Source of the DNA: Ramlibacter sp.
Lineage (GTDB): Bacteria; Pseudomonadota; Gammaproteobacteria; Burkholderiales; Burkholderiaceae_C
NCBI GenBank assembly: GCA_028292245.1
Contig: JAQGMS010000019.1
Coordinates: 1 to 35,399, forward strand
DNA length: 35,399 nucleotides
Direction: 5' to 3'
Shown here: piece after piece, positions 23,695 through 31,299 of the stretch
Layout of the letters: every line of letters starts with the position of its first letter
How positions within the stretch are numbered: the first letter of the stretch is position 1
The notes under the pieces: model-generated
The model's database searches: none
What the model saw: the letters and a program-made list of their open reading frames with translations, nothing else
What the model was told of the DNA's origin: nothing
Position numbers and translations under genes: made by a program

Positions 23695-24249
23695 TCAATT
23701 GGTCCGCGTGAGCAGCATCACGTGGGCCGTGCCATCGCTCGAGGTGCTGCCAACCTTGATGAGGAGGCGTCCGCCTGCCACCACGGCCAGCGTCCCGCCG
23801 AGCATGTTCACGACACCACCGGAGTAGCTCCAGGTGATCGGGCCGCTGCTTCCTCCAGCGCCTGTAAAAGGCGCCACCGAGCGGGTTTGCACGTTCAGCT
23901 GGGTGCCGGTCTCCGCAGGCCCGATGAACGTGCCAGTGCCGTCAGCCACGAGCGTGAGCGTGCCGCCTGCGACGTACACAGCCACGTGCGAGCCTGGGTC
24001 GCCCCCAAGCTCCGCCTGGAATCGCTGGATCGAGTAGGTGCCGGCAAGGTCGGCCTGCGTGATCTGGCCCTCGAGCTTGGACACGCGCGCGCCCACGGCG
24101 TTGATGGCGTTGACGAGCGCAGTGAAATTCGCATTGACGTCCGCGGCCTTGGCCGGCGAGCCCGCCGAAAAGGTATAGGGCACGGACGCGTCGGCAAAGA
24201 CGCAGGGCGCGGCTACGGCCACGAGAAAAGCGACGAGAGTGTTGCGCAT
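23695..24249 (-). CDS. Secreted protein of unknown function
   Basis: The protein has 184 residues. The signal peptide MRNTLVAFLVAVAAPCVFA is followed by SVPYTFSAGSPAKAADVNANFTALVNAINAV, a short coiled-coil-like motif that recurs in many unrelated secreted proteobacterial proteins (the F.AG.PA.A.EVN.NF pattern). The C-terminal 110 residues look beta-rich (GTYSIQRFQAEL, VAVYVAGGTLTLVADGTGTF) and end in ITWSYSGGVVNMLGG, as in a small beta-sandwich. The start at 24249 was chosen for the signal peptide; GGAG lies 10 nt upstream. It follows the lipoprotein gene by 35 bp, so the two are probably cotranscribed. Confidence 0.75.
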   Translation of the reverse strand: MRNTLVAFLVAVAAPCVFADASVPYTFSAGSPAKAADVNANFTALVNAINAVGARVSKLEGQITQADLAGTYSIQRFQAELGGDPGSHVAVYVAGGTLTLVADGTGTFIGPAETGTQLNVQTRSVAPFTGAGGSSGPITWSYSGGVVNMLGGTLAVVAGGRLLIKVGSTSSDGTAHVMLLTRTN

Positions 24250-24284
24250 GGTGAGTGTTCTCCGGATGTTGTGTAGGGCGTTGT

Positions 24285-24716
24285 TCATTGCCAGGGGGTC
24301 TGGTCCCAATTGGCGCCCGCCGTGTCCCAGGCGAAGACGAATTCACCAAGCTGCCCGACGTACATCGGGCTGCCGCCAAAGGCGCCGCCCATCACGTACA
24401 CACCGCTGGCGGTATACGTGTTCGACGGTTGCACGACCACGCCCAGGTAGGTGTTCGTGGCGGAGTAGTAGCGAAACAAAAAGGGCGGGTACGACGATTG
24501 CGTCGGCTGGTGGCTGGGGAAGTACTGCGAGTACCCCGCTTCGCCGAAATTCATGAGGAGGTCCGCGGCGCTGGGGTCGGGCAAGGCGGCCGCCCGCAAG
24601 GGCGGCGCGGCCAATGGCGCTTGCGCCTGGCCAAGCCCCGCGTCGGACCCGCCTCCGCACCCCGCCACCAACAAGGCCAGCGATGCGGCAGCGGCAGGGC
24701 CTCGCCATCGGGTCAT
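24285..24716 (-). CDS. Lipoprotein with a repeat-type domain of unknown function
   Basis: The protein has 143 residues. The signal sequence MTRWRGPAAAASLALLVAGC has a lipobox (VAGC, cysteine 20), followed by GGG and an Ala/Pro-rich linker to about residue 50. The domain FGEAGYSQYFPSHQPTQSS...FRYYSATNTYLGVV...VYVMGG...MYVGQLGEF resembles a module I know from secreted Burkholderiales proteins with unknown role (YP.FFP.....Q....Y.YR.Y..T..Y.GV..). The longer open frame upstream crosses a noncoding region. Probable first gene of a two-gene unit with the secreted protein downstream. Confidence 0.75.
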   Translation of the reverse strand: MTRWRGPAAAASLALLVAGCGGGSDAGLGQAQAPLAAPPLRAAALPDPSAADLLMNFGEAGYSQYFPSHQPTQSSYPPFLFRYYSATNTYLGVVVQPSNTYTASGVYVMGGAFGGSPMYVGQLGEFVFAWDTAGANWDQTPWQ

Positions 24717-25077
24717 AAGGTACTGCAGCACGTCGCGGCTCCTGTGGTGGGCGGGGAGCCCCAGTTTCCACGGGCCGGCCTTGTGCACGCTTGGGACTTG
24801 ACCCGTTGCCTGCGGCCAACGAATGGTGTTAACCGCGCGCGAGTGCCCAGAAACGCGCGTAGCTTGCCTTAATCGTTCGCTCCAAAAAAAGAACCCCCAA
24901 GCCTTTCGGGCTCGGGGGCAATATGCCAGTCGCGGGACGGAGGGCCGGACCAGCTCACCCCGGAGGAGGAGGGGACTCAGAGGAGTCGGGGTGATTGCTA
25001 GGAAGTAGACGCTGAGCCTTCGCTTTTTGTTGTAGGACGGCGCCCACAAAGGCTGACAGACGGGGTCGAAAGTCTGC
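24717..25077. other. 361-bp intergenic region without a gene
   Basis: Lies between the lipoprotein gene and the LytTR regulator, both on the minus strand. It contains the operon terminator at 24883-24918 and, closer to the regulator gene, an inverted repeat CACCCCG (24956-24962) / CGGGGTG (24987-24993) enclosing GACTC/AGAG/GAGTC (24973-24986). The stretch 24717-24880 should hold the lipoprotein promoter, but no convincing -35/-10 pair was recognised. Confidence 0.55.
24883..24918 (-). terminator. Rho-independent terminator of the LytS/LytTR operon
   Basis: On the minus strand: CCCCCGAGCC, loop CGAAA, GGCTTGGGGG, then TTCTTTTTTT. It lies about 160 nt downstream of the response regulator stop. 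Confidence 0.85.
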
Positions 25078-25884
25078 TTACATCGCCTTGAACAGGTGCG
25101 CGTAGAGCCGGCTGACCGGCAGCTTGTCCTTACGGCCGCGCAGCAGCAAAAACAACTTGCCGGCTTCGTCGCGGGTAACGCTGTCGATGGCGTCGGCGCG
25201 CACCACGGTGCCGCGATGCACCTGCCAGAAGCGCTGCGCATCCAGTTGCGGCAGCAACTCCTTCAGCGGTGTGCGGATCAGGTACTCGTGGCCCTCGGTC
25301 AGCACCCGCACGTACTTGTCGGCGGCTTCGAAGTACACGACTTCTTCCACCGGCACCATGCGGATGCTGGTGCCAACGCTGACCTGGATCAGTTTCAGTG
25401 GGCCTTGCAATTGCGAAGGCGCGTTCACCGTCCCCAGCAGGCTGCGCAACTGCCCCAGCGTGGCTTCGAAATCGCCGCCGCCCTGCGCGCGTTTGGCCAG
25501 CACTTCTTGCACCTTGGCCACGGTTTTTTTCAGGCGCGCGCTTTGCACCGGCTTGAGCAGGTAGTCCACCGCCTGCGTCTCGAACGCCTGCACGGCGTAC
25601 TGGTCGTACGCGGTCACGAAAACCAGCACGGGGAAGGGCTGGTCCTGCGGCCATTCGTCGGCCAGCTCGACGGCAGCGTCCAGCCCGCTTTGTCCCGGCA
25701 TGCGGATGTCGAAGAACAGCACGTCGGGCCGCAGCGCCAGGGCCTGCGTGACGGCCGAGGCGCCGTCGCCCACGGTGCCGGCAATGCGCAACTCGGGCCA
25801 GGCCCGCGCAAGTTCGGCTTGCAGCGCCGCTGCCAGCAGCGGCTCGTCTTCGGCGATCAGCGCGCTGGCGGCGGGCGTGGTCAT
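25078..25884 (-). CDS. LytTR-family response regulator
   Basis: DNA-binding response regulator, 268 residues. The receiver domain (about 8-125) has the acidic pair E12/D13, phosphoacceptor D59 in VLFFDIRMPG, the conserved T in FVTAYDQYAVQAF and the K in YLLKPV. The LytTR DNA-binding domain (about 165-265) shows VPVEEVVYFEAADKYVRV, LIRTPLKEL and FWQVHRGTVVRADAI, typical of the AlgR/LytR/AgrA group. The start at 25884 overlaps the kinase stop as ATGA, so this is the cognate regulator. Targets are not known; in this group they are often a few envelope genes, including neighbours. Confidence 0.93.
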   Translation of the reverse strand: MTTPAASALIAEDEPLLAAALQAELARAWPELRIAGTVGDGASAVTQALALRPDVLFFDIRMPGQSGLDAAVELADEWPQDQPFPVLVFVTAYDQYAVQAFETQAVDYLLKPVQSARLKKTVAKVQEVLAKRAQGGGDFEATLGQLRSLLGTVNAPSQLQGPLKLIQVSVGTSIRMVPVEEVVYFEAADKYVRVLTEGHEYLIRTPLKELLPQLDAQRFWQVHRGTVVRADAIDSVTRDEAGKLFLLLRGRKDKLPVSRLYAHLFKAM

Positions 25885-26927
25885 GTCGGTTGCAGCGGCA
25901 GGCGAAGGATGGTGCGCGCGCCGCCTTGCTCGGCCGCCGCGAAGTCGATGCTGGCGTCCGCGCCGTGCAAGGTGGCCAGGCGCTCGCGCACCTGTGTCAT
26001 GCCGAAGCCCTGGTCGCCCTTGGCCGCGCCCGAAGGCCCGACGCCGGTGTCGGACACTTCCAGCACCAATCGATTGCCGTCGCGCCGCGCGCTCACGGTG
26101 ACCCTGCCGCCTTCCACCTTCGGCTCCAGGCCATGCTGGATCGAGTTTTCCACCAGGGGCTGCAGCAGCAGCGCGGGCACCGGGTGCTGCGCGAGGTCGG
26201 GCGGCAGCTCCAGCGAGTAAGCCAGCCGCGGGCCCATGCGGATCGCCATCAGCTCCAGGTAATCGCGCAGGCGGTCGAACTCGGCCTGCAGCGTATGCGT
26301 GGCAGCGCGCGAGGCGTTGAGCGTGGTGCGCAGGTACGCGATCATGTGGTCGAGCATGCCCTGCGCCCGCTGCGGGTCGACGCTGATCAGCGCGCGCAGG
26401 TTGGCCAGCGTGTTGAACAGCATGTGCGGCTCGAGTTGCGTTTCCAGGAGCTTGAGCCGCGCCTCGTTGGCGTGCTTGCGCGCCTCGCCCATCTTGCGTT
26501 CCAGGTAGGCGCTCTTGTTGACGCTGTAGAAGTAGTAGCTGCCGGCGATGCCCGCCATCGCGGTGATGAGGATCGAGGTGCGCAATTGCGCTTCCCGGTC
26601 CGGCGCCGGGCCGGACGGGTAGAAGCCGAAGTACAGGCACAACATGTCGCCGATGAAGTTGCCCGCGAAATAGCCCACCACGATGCCGCCCAGCACCAGC
26701 GCCAGGCCGGCGAAGCCGCGTGGCCATCCGGTCTCGGCGCTGGAAGGGAACAGCTCGCGGCCCAGGTCGATGATGGCCCAGGTGAACATGCCGATGAACA
26801 CCGAGTACACCACCGGCGGGCCATAGGGCCGCTCGGGCTGGAAGGCGTACTGGATGGTGGCGATGACCAGGCAAAAGGCCAGCACCTGCAGCATGTGCCG
26901 CAGCTTGGCGACCCAGTCGGTGTTCAT
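25881..26927 (-). CDS. LytS-type sensor histidine kinase
   Basis: Inner-membrane histidine kinase, 348 residues. Four or more hydrophobic segments fill residues about 10-135. The His_kinase domain (PF06580) follows with phosphoacceptor H168 in LETQLEPHMLFNTLANL. The ATPase domain has the N box LLLQPLVENSIQHGL and the G box GDQGFGMTQVRERL. It lacks the extracellular sensor domain of classical kinases, so the stimulus is probably detected within or near the membrane. The start overlaps the upstream 2TM gene as ATGA and the stop overlaps the regulator start. Confidence 0.92.
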   Translation of the reverse strand: MNTDWVAKLRHMLQVLAFCLVIATIQYAFQPERPYGPPVVYSVFIGMFTWAIIDLGRELFPSSAETGWPRGFAGLALVLGGIVVGYFAGNFIGDMLCLYFGFYPSGPAPDREAQLRTSILITAMAGIAGSYYFYSVNKSAYLERKMGEARKHANEARLKLLETQLEPHMLFNTLANLRALISVDPQRAQGMLDHMIAYLRTTLNASRAATHTLQAEFDRLRDYLELMAIRMGPRLAYSLELPPDLAQHPVPALLLQPLVENSIQHGLEPKVEGGRVTVSARRDGNRLVLEVSDTGVGPSGAAKGDQGFGMTQVRERLATLHGADASIDFAAAEQGGARTILRLPLQPT

Positions 26928-27229
26928 ACGCGGTTGGAGCTGTCGTTCTGCTGGCGCAGCAGCCGTTCGCGCTCCTTACGCACCAGCTGCTCGCGCAAGC
27001 CGCCGCCCGCGCCCAGCAGGAACACCGAGATGCCGTGCAGCACCACGCCCAGGCCCCAGCCGAGCACCGGGTACATCGACCACGGACGTGAACGCAGGCC
27101 GAAGTAGGTCAGCGCCAGCATGAAGCCGTTGACGGCCACATACACGGCCAGGTGGAAGTACCAGCCGAGCTTGGCGCCGGCGCGCTTGTGCGCGAGGCGT
27201 TCGATTTCTTCGGGGGACAGCTGCGTCAT
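26924..27229 (-). CDS. 2TM domain protein (copy 1)
   Basis: Small membrane protein of 101 residues, 2TM family (PF13239). It has an N-terminal amphipathic part IERLAHKRAGAKLGWYFH, two membrane segments (about 22-43 and 53-74) joined by a short loop with SRPWSMYPVLGWGLG, and a charged C-terminal helix LREQLVRKERERLLRQQ. 2TM domains are often found fused to or next to LytS-type kinases, and this one overlaps the kinase gene, so it is a likely accessory subunit. A close paralogue lies at 28289-28585. Confidence 0.9.
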   Translation of the reverse strand: MTQLSPEEIERLAHKRAGAKLGWYFHLAVYVAVNGFMLALTYFGLRSRPWSMYPVLGWGLGVVLHGISVFLLGAGGGLREQLVRKERERLLRQQNDSSNRV

Positions 27230-27256
27230 GGGGGAGTGGAGGCGGACAAGGGCATT

Positions 27257-28282
27257 CTAGGGCAGCAGATGCTTGCTGAAGAAGGCGGTGATCTTGCGAT
27301 CCACCTCGGGCATGGCGGCGCGGTCGAAGCCCGGCGGGTCGGACAAGAGGTCGGTCGCGATCTCGCCCAGCATCTCCATCGGCGGCGGCGGCGACAAGAG
27401 CGCGCCGTGGCCGGCGGTGGGCATGTCGGCGACCAGCTCGCAGGTCTTGCAGGCCGCCAGGATGCGGTCGCTGTGGAAGCGCGGGTTCAGCCACTTGTCT
27501 TGCCGCGCCGTGACGAAGCCCAGGGGCACCGGCGGGTTGGCCAGCGAGGCGGCGTCGAAGTCGGCGGCGGAGGGCACGCCCGCGACGATGGCCTTGATGC
27601 GCGGGTCGGTGTGGGTGTACCAGGCCTCGTCGCCGAAGCGCTGGCGGATCACGCCGACGGCCACGGTTTTCTTGACGCCGTCGAGGAAGTCGCCGCGCAA
27701 TTTGGTGGCCAGGCCGACGCAAGAGGGGAAGTCGTCCGCGATGTCGGCTTCGCAGTGCCGGCGGAATTCTGCCGGTGACCAGCGCCCGCCGGCCAGGCTG
27801 AGCGCGGTGTGGCCGCCGGCCGACATGCCGTACATGCCGACCTTGTCGAACGACAGGAGCGCGGCGAAGCGCGGCTCTTGCGCAACGGCGTCGATGGCGC
27901 GCGAGACTTCCGCGGGGCGCAATTTCCAGCTTTCGGGGCCGGGCGTGGACGGGTCGCGGGCGTTGTCGCCACGGTGCTCGGGCATCGCGACGATGAAGCC
28001 GGCTTGCACCAGCGTGCGCGCCAGGTTGCTGTGGACCCAGGCGTTGCCGCCCGAGCCGTGCGAGATGACGACCAGCCGGCCGTTGCCGCGCACGGCTTGC
28101 GCGTTGGCCGCGAGCTGCAGCGTGAACGGGCCACGCTGAACCGCGGTGTCTTGCCCAGCGGCCGGGTAGTAGACCGTGACCGGGCCCTCGCCCGGGATGC
28201 CGGGCAGTTGGGCCAGCCCGACCGCCGCTTGCGCGCACGCCGCGGCGAAGGCCAGGACGCAGACTATGAGGTACTTGTACAT
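27257..28282 (-). CDS. Secreted alpha/beta hydrolase (PAF-acetylhydrolase/dienelactone hydrolase-like)
   Basis: Exported serine hydrolase, 341 residues. The signal peptide MYKYLIVCVLAFAAACAQA precedes an alpha/beta-hydrolase fold: oxyanion-hole segment VVISHGSGGN (about 71-80), nucleophile elbow GMSAGG (serine 154), and the acid/histidine region near FVTARQDKWL and PTAGHGALLSP. The pattern resembles the predicted dienelactone-hydrolase/PAF-acetylhydrolase group; the substrate is unknown. It lies between the two 2TM genes (27 bp and 6 bp gaps) in the same operon as the two-component system. Confidence 0.85.
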   Translation of the reverse strand: MYKYLIVCVLAFAAACAQAAVGLAQLPGIPGEGPVTVYYPAAGQDTAVQRGPFTLQLAANAQAVRGNGRLVVISHGSGGNAWVHSNLARTLVQAGFIVAMPEHRGDNARDPSTPGPESWKLRPAEVSRAIDAVAQEPRFAALLSFDKVGMYGMSAGGHTALSLAGGRWSPAEFRRHCEADIADDFPSCVGLATKLRGDFLDGVKKTVAVGVIRQRFGDEAWYTHTDPRIKAIVAGVPSAADFDAASLANPPVPLGFVTARQDKWLNPRFHSDRILAACKTCELVADMPTAGHGALLSPPPPMEMLGEIATDLLSDPPGFDRAAMPEVDRKITAFFSKHLLP

Positions 28283-28288
28283 ATGCGC

Positions 28289-28585
28289 TTACCAGGGGTC
28301 CCGCTGCAGCGACAGGCGATTGCGTTCCGACTGCACCAGCCGCTCGTGCAAGCCCGCGCCGCCGGTGACCAGGAACACGACGGCGCCGTGGATCGCCAGC
28401 CCCAGGGCCCAGCCCATCGCGGGGAACATCACCCAGTTGCGGCCGCTGGTGGCTGCGACCAGGGCGAACATCAGGTTGACGGCGATGAACACGGTGGCGT
28501 GGATGTACCAGCCCAGTTTGGCGCCGGCACGCTTGCGGGCGATGCGTTCGATGTCCTGGCCGCGGGAGTCGAGTGCTGCGTTCAT
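28289..28585 (-). CDS. 2TM domain protein (copy 2)
   Basis: Small membrane protein of 98 residues. It shares IERIARKRAGAKLGWY with the copy at 26924-27229, and the same two-helix layout (about 28-47, 55-78) with GWALGLAIHGAVVFLV. A strong AAGGAG lies 7 nt before the ATG. The two copies flank the hydrolase gene, probably from duplication. Function unknown; a membrane partner role for the nearby sensor kinase is possible. Confidence 0.88.
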   Translation of the reverse strand: MNAALDSRGQDIERIARKRAGAKLGWYIHATVFIAVNLMFALVAATSGRNWVMFPAMGWALGLAIHGAVVFLVTGGAGLHERLVQSERNRLSLQRDPW

Positions 28586-28609
28586 GAGGGTTCTCCTTGA
28601 TCGAGAGGT

Positions 28610-29164
28610 TCAGGTGTTGAAGGCGAGAGTGGAAGGCCGGCGGGCCAGCAGCCACAGGCGGGCGGCGCGGCCGGTGAAGATGCCGCTGAACAGGCCGTAG
28701 AGCGTTCCGACCACCAGCGTGTACTGGCCGTCGTGCGCGAGGCTGGGCTTCATGGCCAGTTCCACGCCCACGATGTACTTGGTCAGGAAGATGCCCAGGA
28801 TCAGCAGCATCGGGATCCAGCTGCCGCGCATGCTGTAGGTGCGCGTCGCGGCGTCGTACTCGGTGCCGCGCGGCACGGCCATCGGCGTGATCACCGCCAG
28901 CATCACGGCCGCGGCGAACATCCAGGCCAGCATCACGTAGCCGAACATCGGCGACTTGCCGAAGGCCGCGACGATGCCCCAGAGCGACAGCGTCGTCATC
29001 ACGACCGGCATGACGCTGACGCGCGCCAGGCCGGCGGTGCGCGCCCTGGCTTGGGACAGGCCCAGCCAGATCAGGGCGACGAGCATCCCCCAGACCCAGG
29101 ACGGTGTGTTCTTGAGGACGAGGCCCAGCATCTGCGGCTGGTTGATGAGCATTTCGATCAGCAT
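28610..29164 (-). CDS. Multi-pass membrane protein, DUF6622-like
   Basis: The protein has 184 residues with about five hydrophobic segments. The opening NTPSWVWGMLVALIWLGLSQAR and the following VSVMPVVMTTLSLWGIV resemble an uncharacterised membrane family (DUF6622-like; from memory, moderate certainty). Its second half contains LLILGIFLTKYIVGVELAM and YGLFSGIFTGRAARLW. The start at 29164 follows AGGAG by 6 nt; a longer open frame upstream is not needed. Part of the small-membrane-protein operon. No enzymatic residues are evident. Confidence 0.72.
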   Translation of the reverse strand: MLIEMLINQPQMLGLVLKNTPSWVWGMLVALIWLGLSQARARTAGLARVSVMPVVMTTLSLWGIVAAFGKSPMFGYVMLAWMFAAAVMLAVITPMAVPRGTEYDAATRTYSMRGSWIPMLLILGIFLTKYIVGVELAMKPSLAHDGQYTLVVGTLYGLFSGIFTGRAARLWLLARRPSTLAFNT

Positions 29165-29201
29165 GGTTTTCTCCTGGAAGGAATGTGCAAAGGGAAGGAA
29201 A

Positions 29202-29615
29202 TCAGGCAATGCCGAGCCATTGGCCCAGCACGAGGTGGCCCAGGAAGCGGTTGGGCAGCAGGGTGAACGAGCCGGCCACCACGCAGGCGCCGATGTACAG
29301 GCGCTGCATCACCAGCCGGTGGCCGGTGATGTTGCCCTTGGCCAGCAGGTAGAAGCTGGCGAACAGGGCCACCAGGGTGACGGGAACCAGCAGGTGGATC
29401 GGCGAGAAGCCGGCGATGTTGGGGAGCCGGCCGCCCTGGATGAAGAGGGCGGAAATGGCCGTGACGATCATCAGTGTGACCCAGGCGTAGCCGAACGCGC
29501 GGTGCAGCTTCGGGCGCTGCAGGCGGCCCCTGCGGGCCCACAGCGCGATCGGGCCGGTCACCACTGCGCCGATGGCGGCGGTGACGTGGATGGCGATTTC
29601 GGGCGCGAGTGGCAT
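29202..29615 (-). CDS. DUF2306 family membrane protein
   Basis: The protein has 137 residues, four hydrophobic segments (about 8-24, 42-60, 68-90, 105-125). The IHVTAAIGAVVTGPIALWARRG start, KLHRAFGYAWVTLMI and GHRLVMQRLYIGACVVAG patterns fit the DUF2306 membrane family, in which conserved histidines in the second and fourth segments occur. The start at 29615 follows AGGAG with 6 nt spacing. Upstream of the DUF6622-like gene in the same operon (37-bp gap). Confidence 0.8.
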   Translation of the reverse strand: MPLAPEIAIHVTAAIGAVVTGPIALWARRGRLQRPKLHRAFGYAWVTLMIVTAISALFIQGGRLPNIAGFSPIHLLVPVTLVALFASFYLLAKGNITGHRLVMQRLYIGACVVAGSFTLLPNRFLGHLVLGQWLGIA

Positions 29616-29748
29616 GGTCTTCTCCTGGGCTGGCAGTCGTTCGATGGATGGACTGTGCCGACGGGGGCCGCGCCGGGCCACCGGGAAAAGACGAAAACGC
29701 CGGAATGCGGCGCGAAATGCAGCCGCCGGGGCGTGAAATGCAGGCTTG

Positions 29749-30015
29749 CTAGATCGGGCGGACGCGGTACAGGTTGGCCAGCCACTGGCGCCGGGTGTCC
29801 GGCTGCTCGATGCCGAGCAGGCGGCGGGCCTGCTTCAGCGAGGGAAGATCGACCTGCTGGTCCTTGGCCAGCGCCAGCTCGGCCTGGAGCAGTGCTTGCG
29901 CGATCAGCGGCCGCACGTCGGCGGGCACAAGAAGGTCACCATTGGGCTGCTCGACAGCCCGGGGGGCATCGCCCGGCGCGGCTTCGATACGGTAGATGGT
30001 GCGTTCCGTGGACAT
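29749..30015 (-). CDS. Small cytosolic protein of unknown function
   Basis: The protein has 88 residues, no signal peptide or membrane segment, no family recognised. The start at 30015 has GGGAG 6 nt upstream. The sequence begins MSTERTIYRIEAAPGD and contains a Leu/Ala-rich helix LIAQALLQAELALAKDQ and a second helix near SLKQARRLLGIE. It follows the ChrR-like gene by 78 bp and may be the end of the sigma factor unit or the start of the membrane-protein operon. Confidence 0.6.
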   Translation of the reverse strand: MSTERTIYRIEAAPGDAPRAVEQPNGDLLVPADVRPLIAQALLQAELALAKDQQVDLPSLKQARRLLGIEQPDTRRQWLANLYRVRPI

Positions 30016-30093
30016 GGTTGGCTCCCGCTTGTGACGAGTCCACTGTGCACGCGCGCGCATGGCGGATTTGTCGGCGCCAGCCGCGACCGGAAG

Positions 30094-30561
30094 TCAGACC
30101 AGATGCTCTGCCTTGGGCGAGGCGCCACGCAGGTAGATCACGCAGCCGTCGTCCGACGCGATATCGGCATGCAGCACGTCTTGCCGGACCATGTGGAAGC
30201 TGCCCGGGCCCAGCGTCAACTCGCCGACGCGCAGCCGGCCTTCCAGCACGACGCACTCCTCGTCGTGCGGGTGCCGATGCGCGGGCAGCACGGCGCCCGA
30301 TGCGAACTTCAGCAGATAGGACATCACACCGCCCTGCTCATGCAGCACCTTGCGCTGGATGCCCGGCAGGAAGCCGTGCCAATTGCCGGCGTCGGCGGGA
30401 ATGGTGAGGTGATGCGGCGCCGAATCGGCCGCGATGCGCTGCATGACACGCGAGCGCACCCGCTGCAACGCCGCCGCATCGCCGGTGTCCTCGGGCGCCT
30501 GCGCCGCCGCCAGCGCTTCGACGATGTCGGGGTCGAGGGCGGAGTTGTGCTGTTCGCTCAT
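30094..30561 (-). CDS. ChrR-like cupin, probable anti-sigma factor
   Basis: The protein has 155 residues. The C-terminal half is a cupin with a metal site: H95, H97, H99 and E101/E102 in PAHRHPHDEECVVLEGRL, and H131 in VLHADI. This is the ChrR-type layout (anti-sigma domain followed by cupin). The N-terminal 45 residues lack the H-X3-C-X2-C zinc motif of canonical ChrR, so it either uses another contact or is not zinc-dependent there. Its start overlaps the sigma factor stop as ATGA, the usual sigma/anti-sigma arrangement. Confidence 0.82.
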   Translation of the reverse strand: MSEQHNSALDPDIVEALAAAQAPEDTGDAAALQRVRSRVMQRIAADSAPHHLTIPADAGNWHGFLPGIQRKVLHEQGGVMSYLLKFASGAVLPAHRHPHDEECVVLEGRLRVGELTLGPGSFHMVRQDVLHADIASDDGCVIYLRGASPKAEHLV

Positions 30562-31148
30562 TGCAGGGTCTCGCGCAACTTGTGCTGCGCCCGGTTGATG
30601 AGGGACTTCACGGTGCCCAGCGGCAGGCCGGTGAGGGCGGCGATTTCGCTTTGCGTGTGGTCGCGGAAAAAGGCCAGCCCCAGCACCCAGCGCTCGTTGG
30701 CCGAAAGTTGCGCAAGCGCACCGTGCAGGCGCGAGGATGACTGCAGGCTTTCCAGCAGTGCGTCCGGCCCGGGATCGGGTGTGGCTTCCGTGTTGTCGGC
30801 ATCGAAAGCAGGCGCGCCCGCCAGGCCGCCGTGCCGCACCATCTCCTGGCGCATCCGGTCCAGCGCCCGGCTGCGCGCCATGCTCAGCAGCCAGCCGAGC
30901 GCGCTGCCGCGCTGCGCATCGAACTGCGCGGCGTTGCGCCAGGCCTGGAAATAGCAGTCGGCCAGGATGTCCTCGGCGTGCGTGCCGCCGGCGACGCGGC
31001 GCACCACGGCCATCGCATAACGCACGGTGCCGCTGTAGAAGGATTCGAAGGCGCGCGCGTCGCCGCCGGCTGCCGCCGCCAGGAGGGCAGCCCACTGCCG
31101 GTCGCGTACTTCGGCGGCGCCGGGAGGGTCGAGTACGGGCTCTTGCAT
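30558..31148 (-). CDS. ECF RNA polymerase sigma factor
   Basis: Extracytoplasmic-function sigma factor, 196 residues. Region 2 covers about 30-100 (FYSGTVRYAMAVVRRVAGG, AEDILADCYFQAWRNA, ALGWLLSMARSRALDRMR) and region 4 about 140-192, a helix-turn-helix with LSANERWVLGLAFFRDHTQSEIAALTGLPLGTVKSLINRAQHKL. The start at 31148 (MQEPVLDPP) fits family length; an in-frame ATG at 31211 would add 21 residues. Paired with the ChrR-like cupin, this resembles the oxidative/singlet-oxygen-responsive RpoE-ChrR group (ECF11), though the inducing signal is inferred. Confidence 0.9.
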   Translation of the reverse strand: MQEPVLDPPGAAEVRDRQWAALLAAAAGGDARAFESFYSGTVRYAMAVVRRVAGGTHAEDILADCYFQAWRNAAQFDAQRGSALGWLLSMARSRALDRMRQEMVRHGGLAGAPAFDADNTEATPDPGPDALLESLQSSSRLHGALAQLSANERWVLGLAFFRDHTQSEIAALTGLPLGTVKSLINRAQHKLRETLQ

Positions 31149-31236
31149 GCTTCGCTGGAAGGCTAGCACGAAAGTTAAAGGGGTCGCGGTGGCGTACGCC
31201 AGGGCTGTCATATGTCGACTACGCGCCGCCCGGCCC

Positions 31237-31252
31237 GCTGGATGCATCCAGC
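31237..31252. promoter_or_regulatory. Perfect 16-bp palindrome in a divergent promoter region
   Basis: GCTGGATGCATCCAGC reads the same on both strands. It lies between the ECF sigma gene (minus) and the SRPBCC gene (plus), with a related half GAATGCATC further right. A dimeric regulator site is the simplest reading, but the regulator is not known. Confidence 0.45.
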
Positions 31253-31299
31253 AGACGCGCTGGGTCGTATTGAATGCATCGAACTCAACAGGAGCCGCC

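Noticed and set aside
28956-30407. 483-codon plus-strand frame across the membrane-protein operon
   Set aside because: It spans several supported minus-strand genes and their ribosome binding sites; sequence is low-complexity Arg/Ala/Gly.
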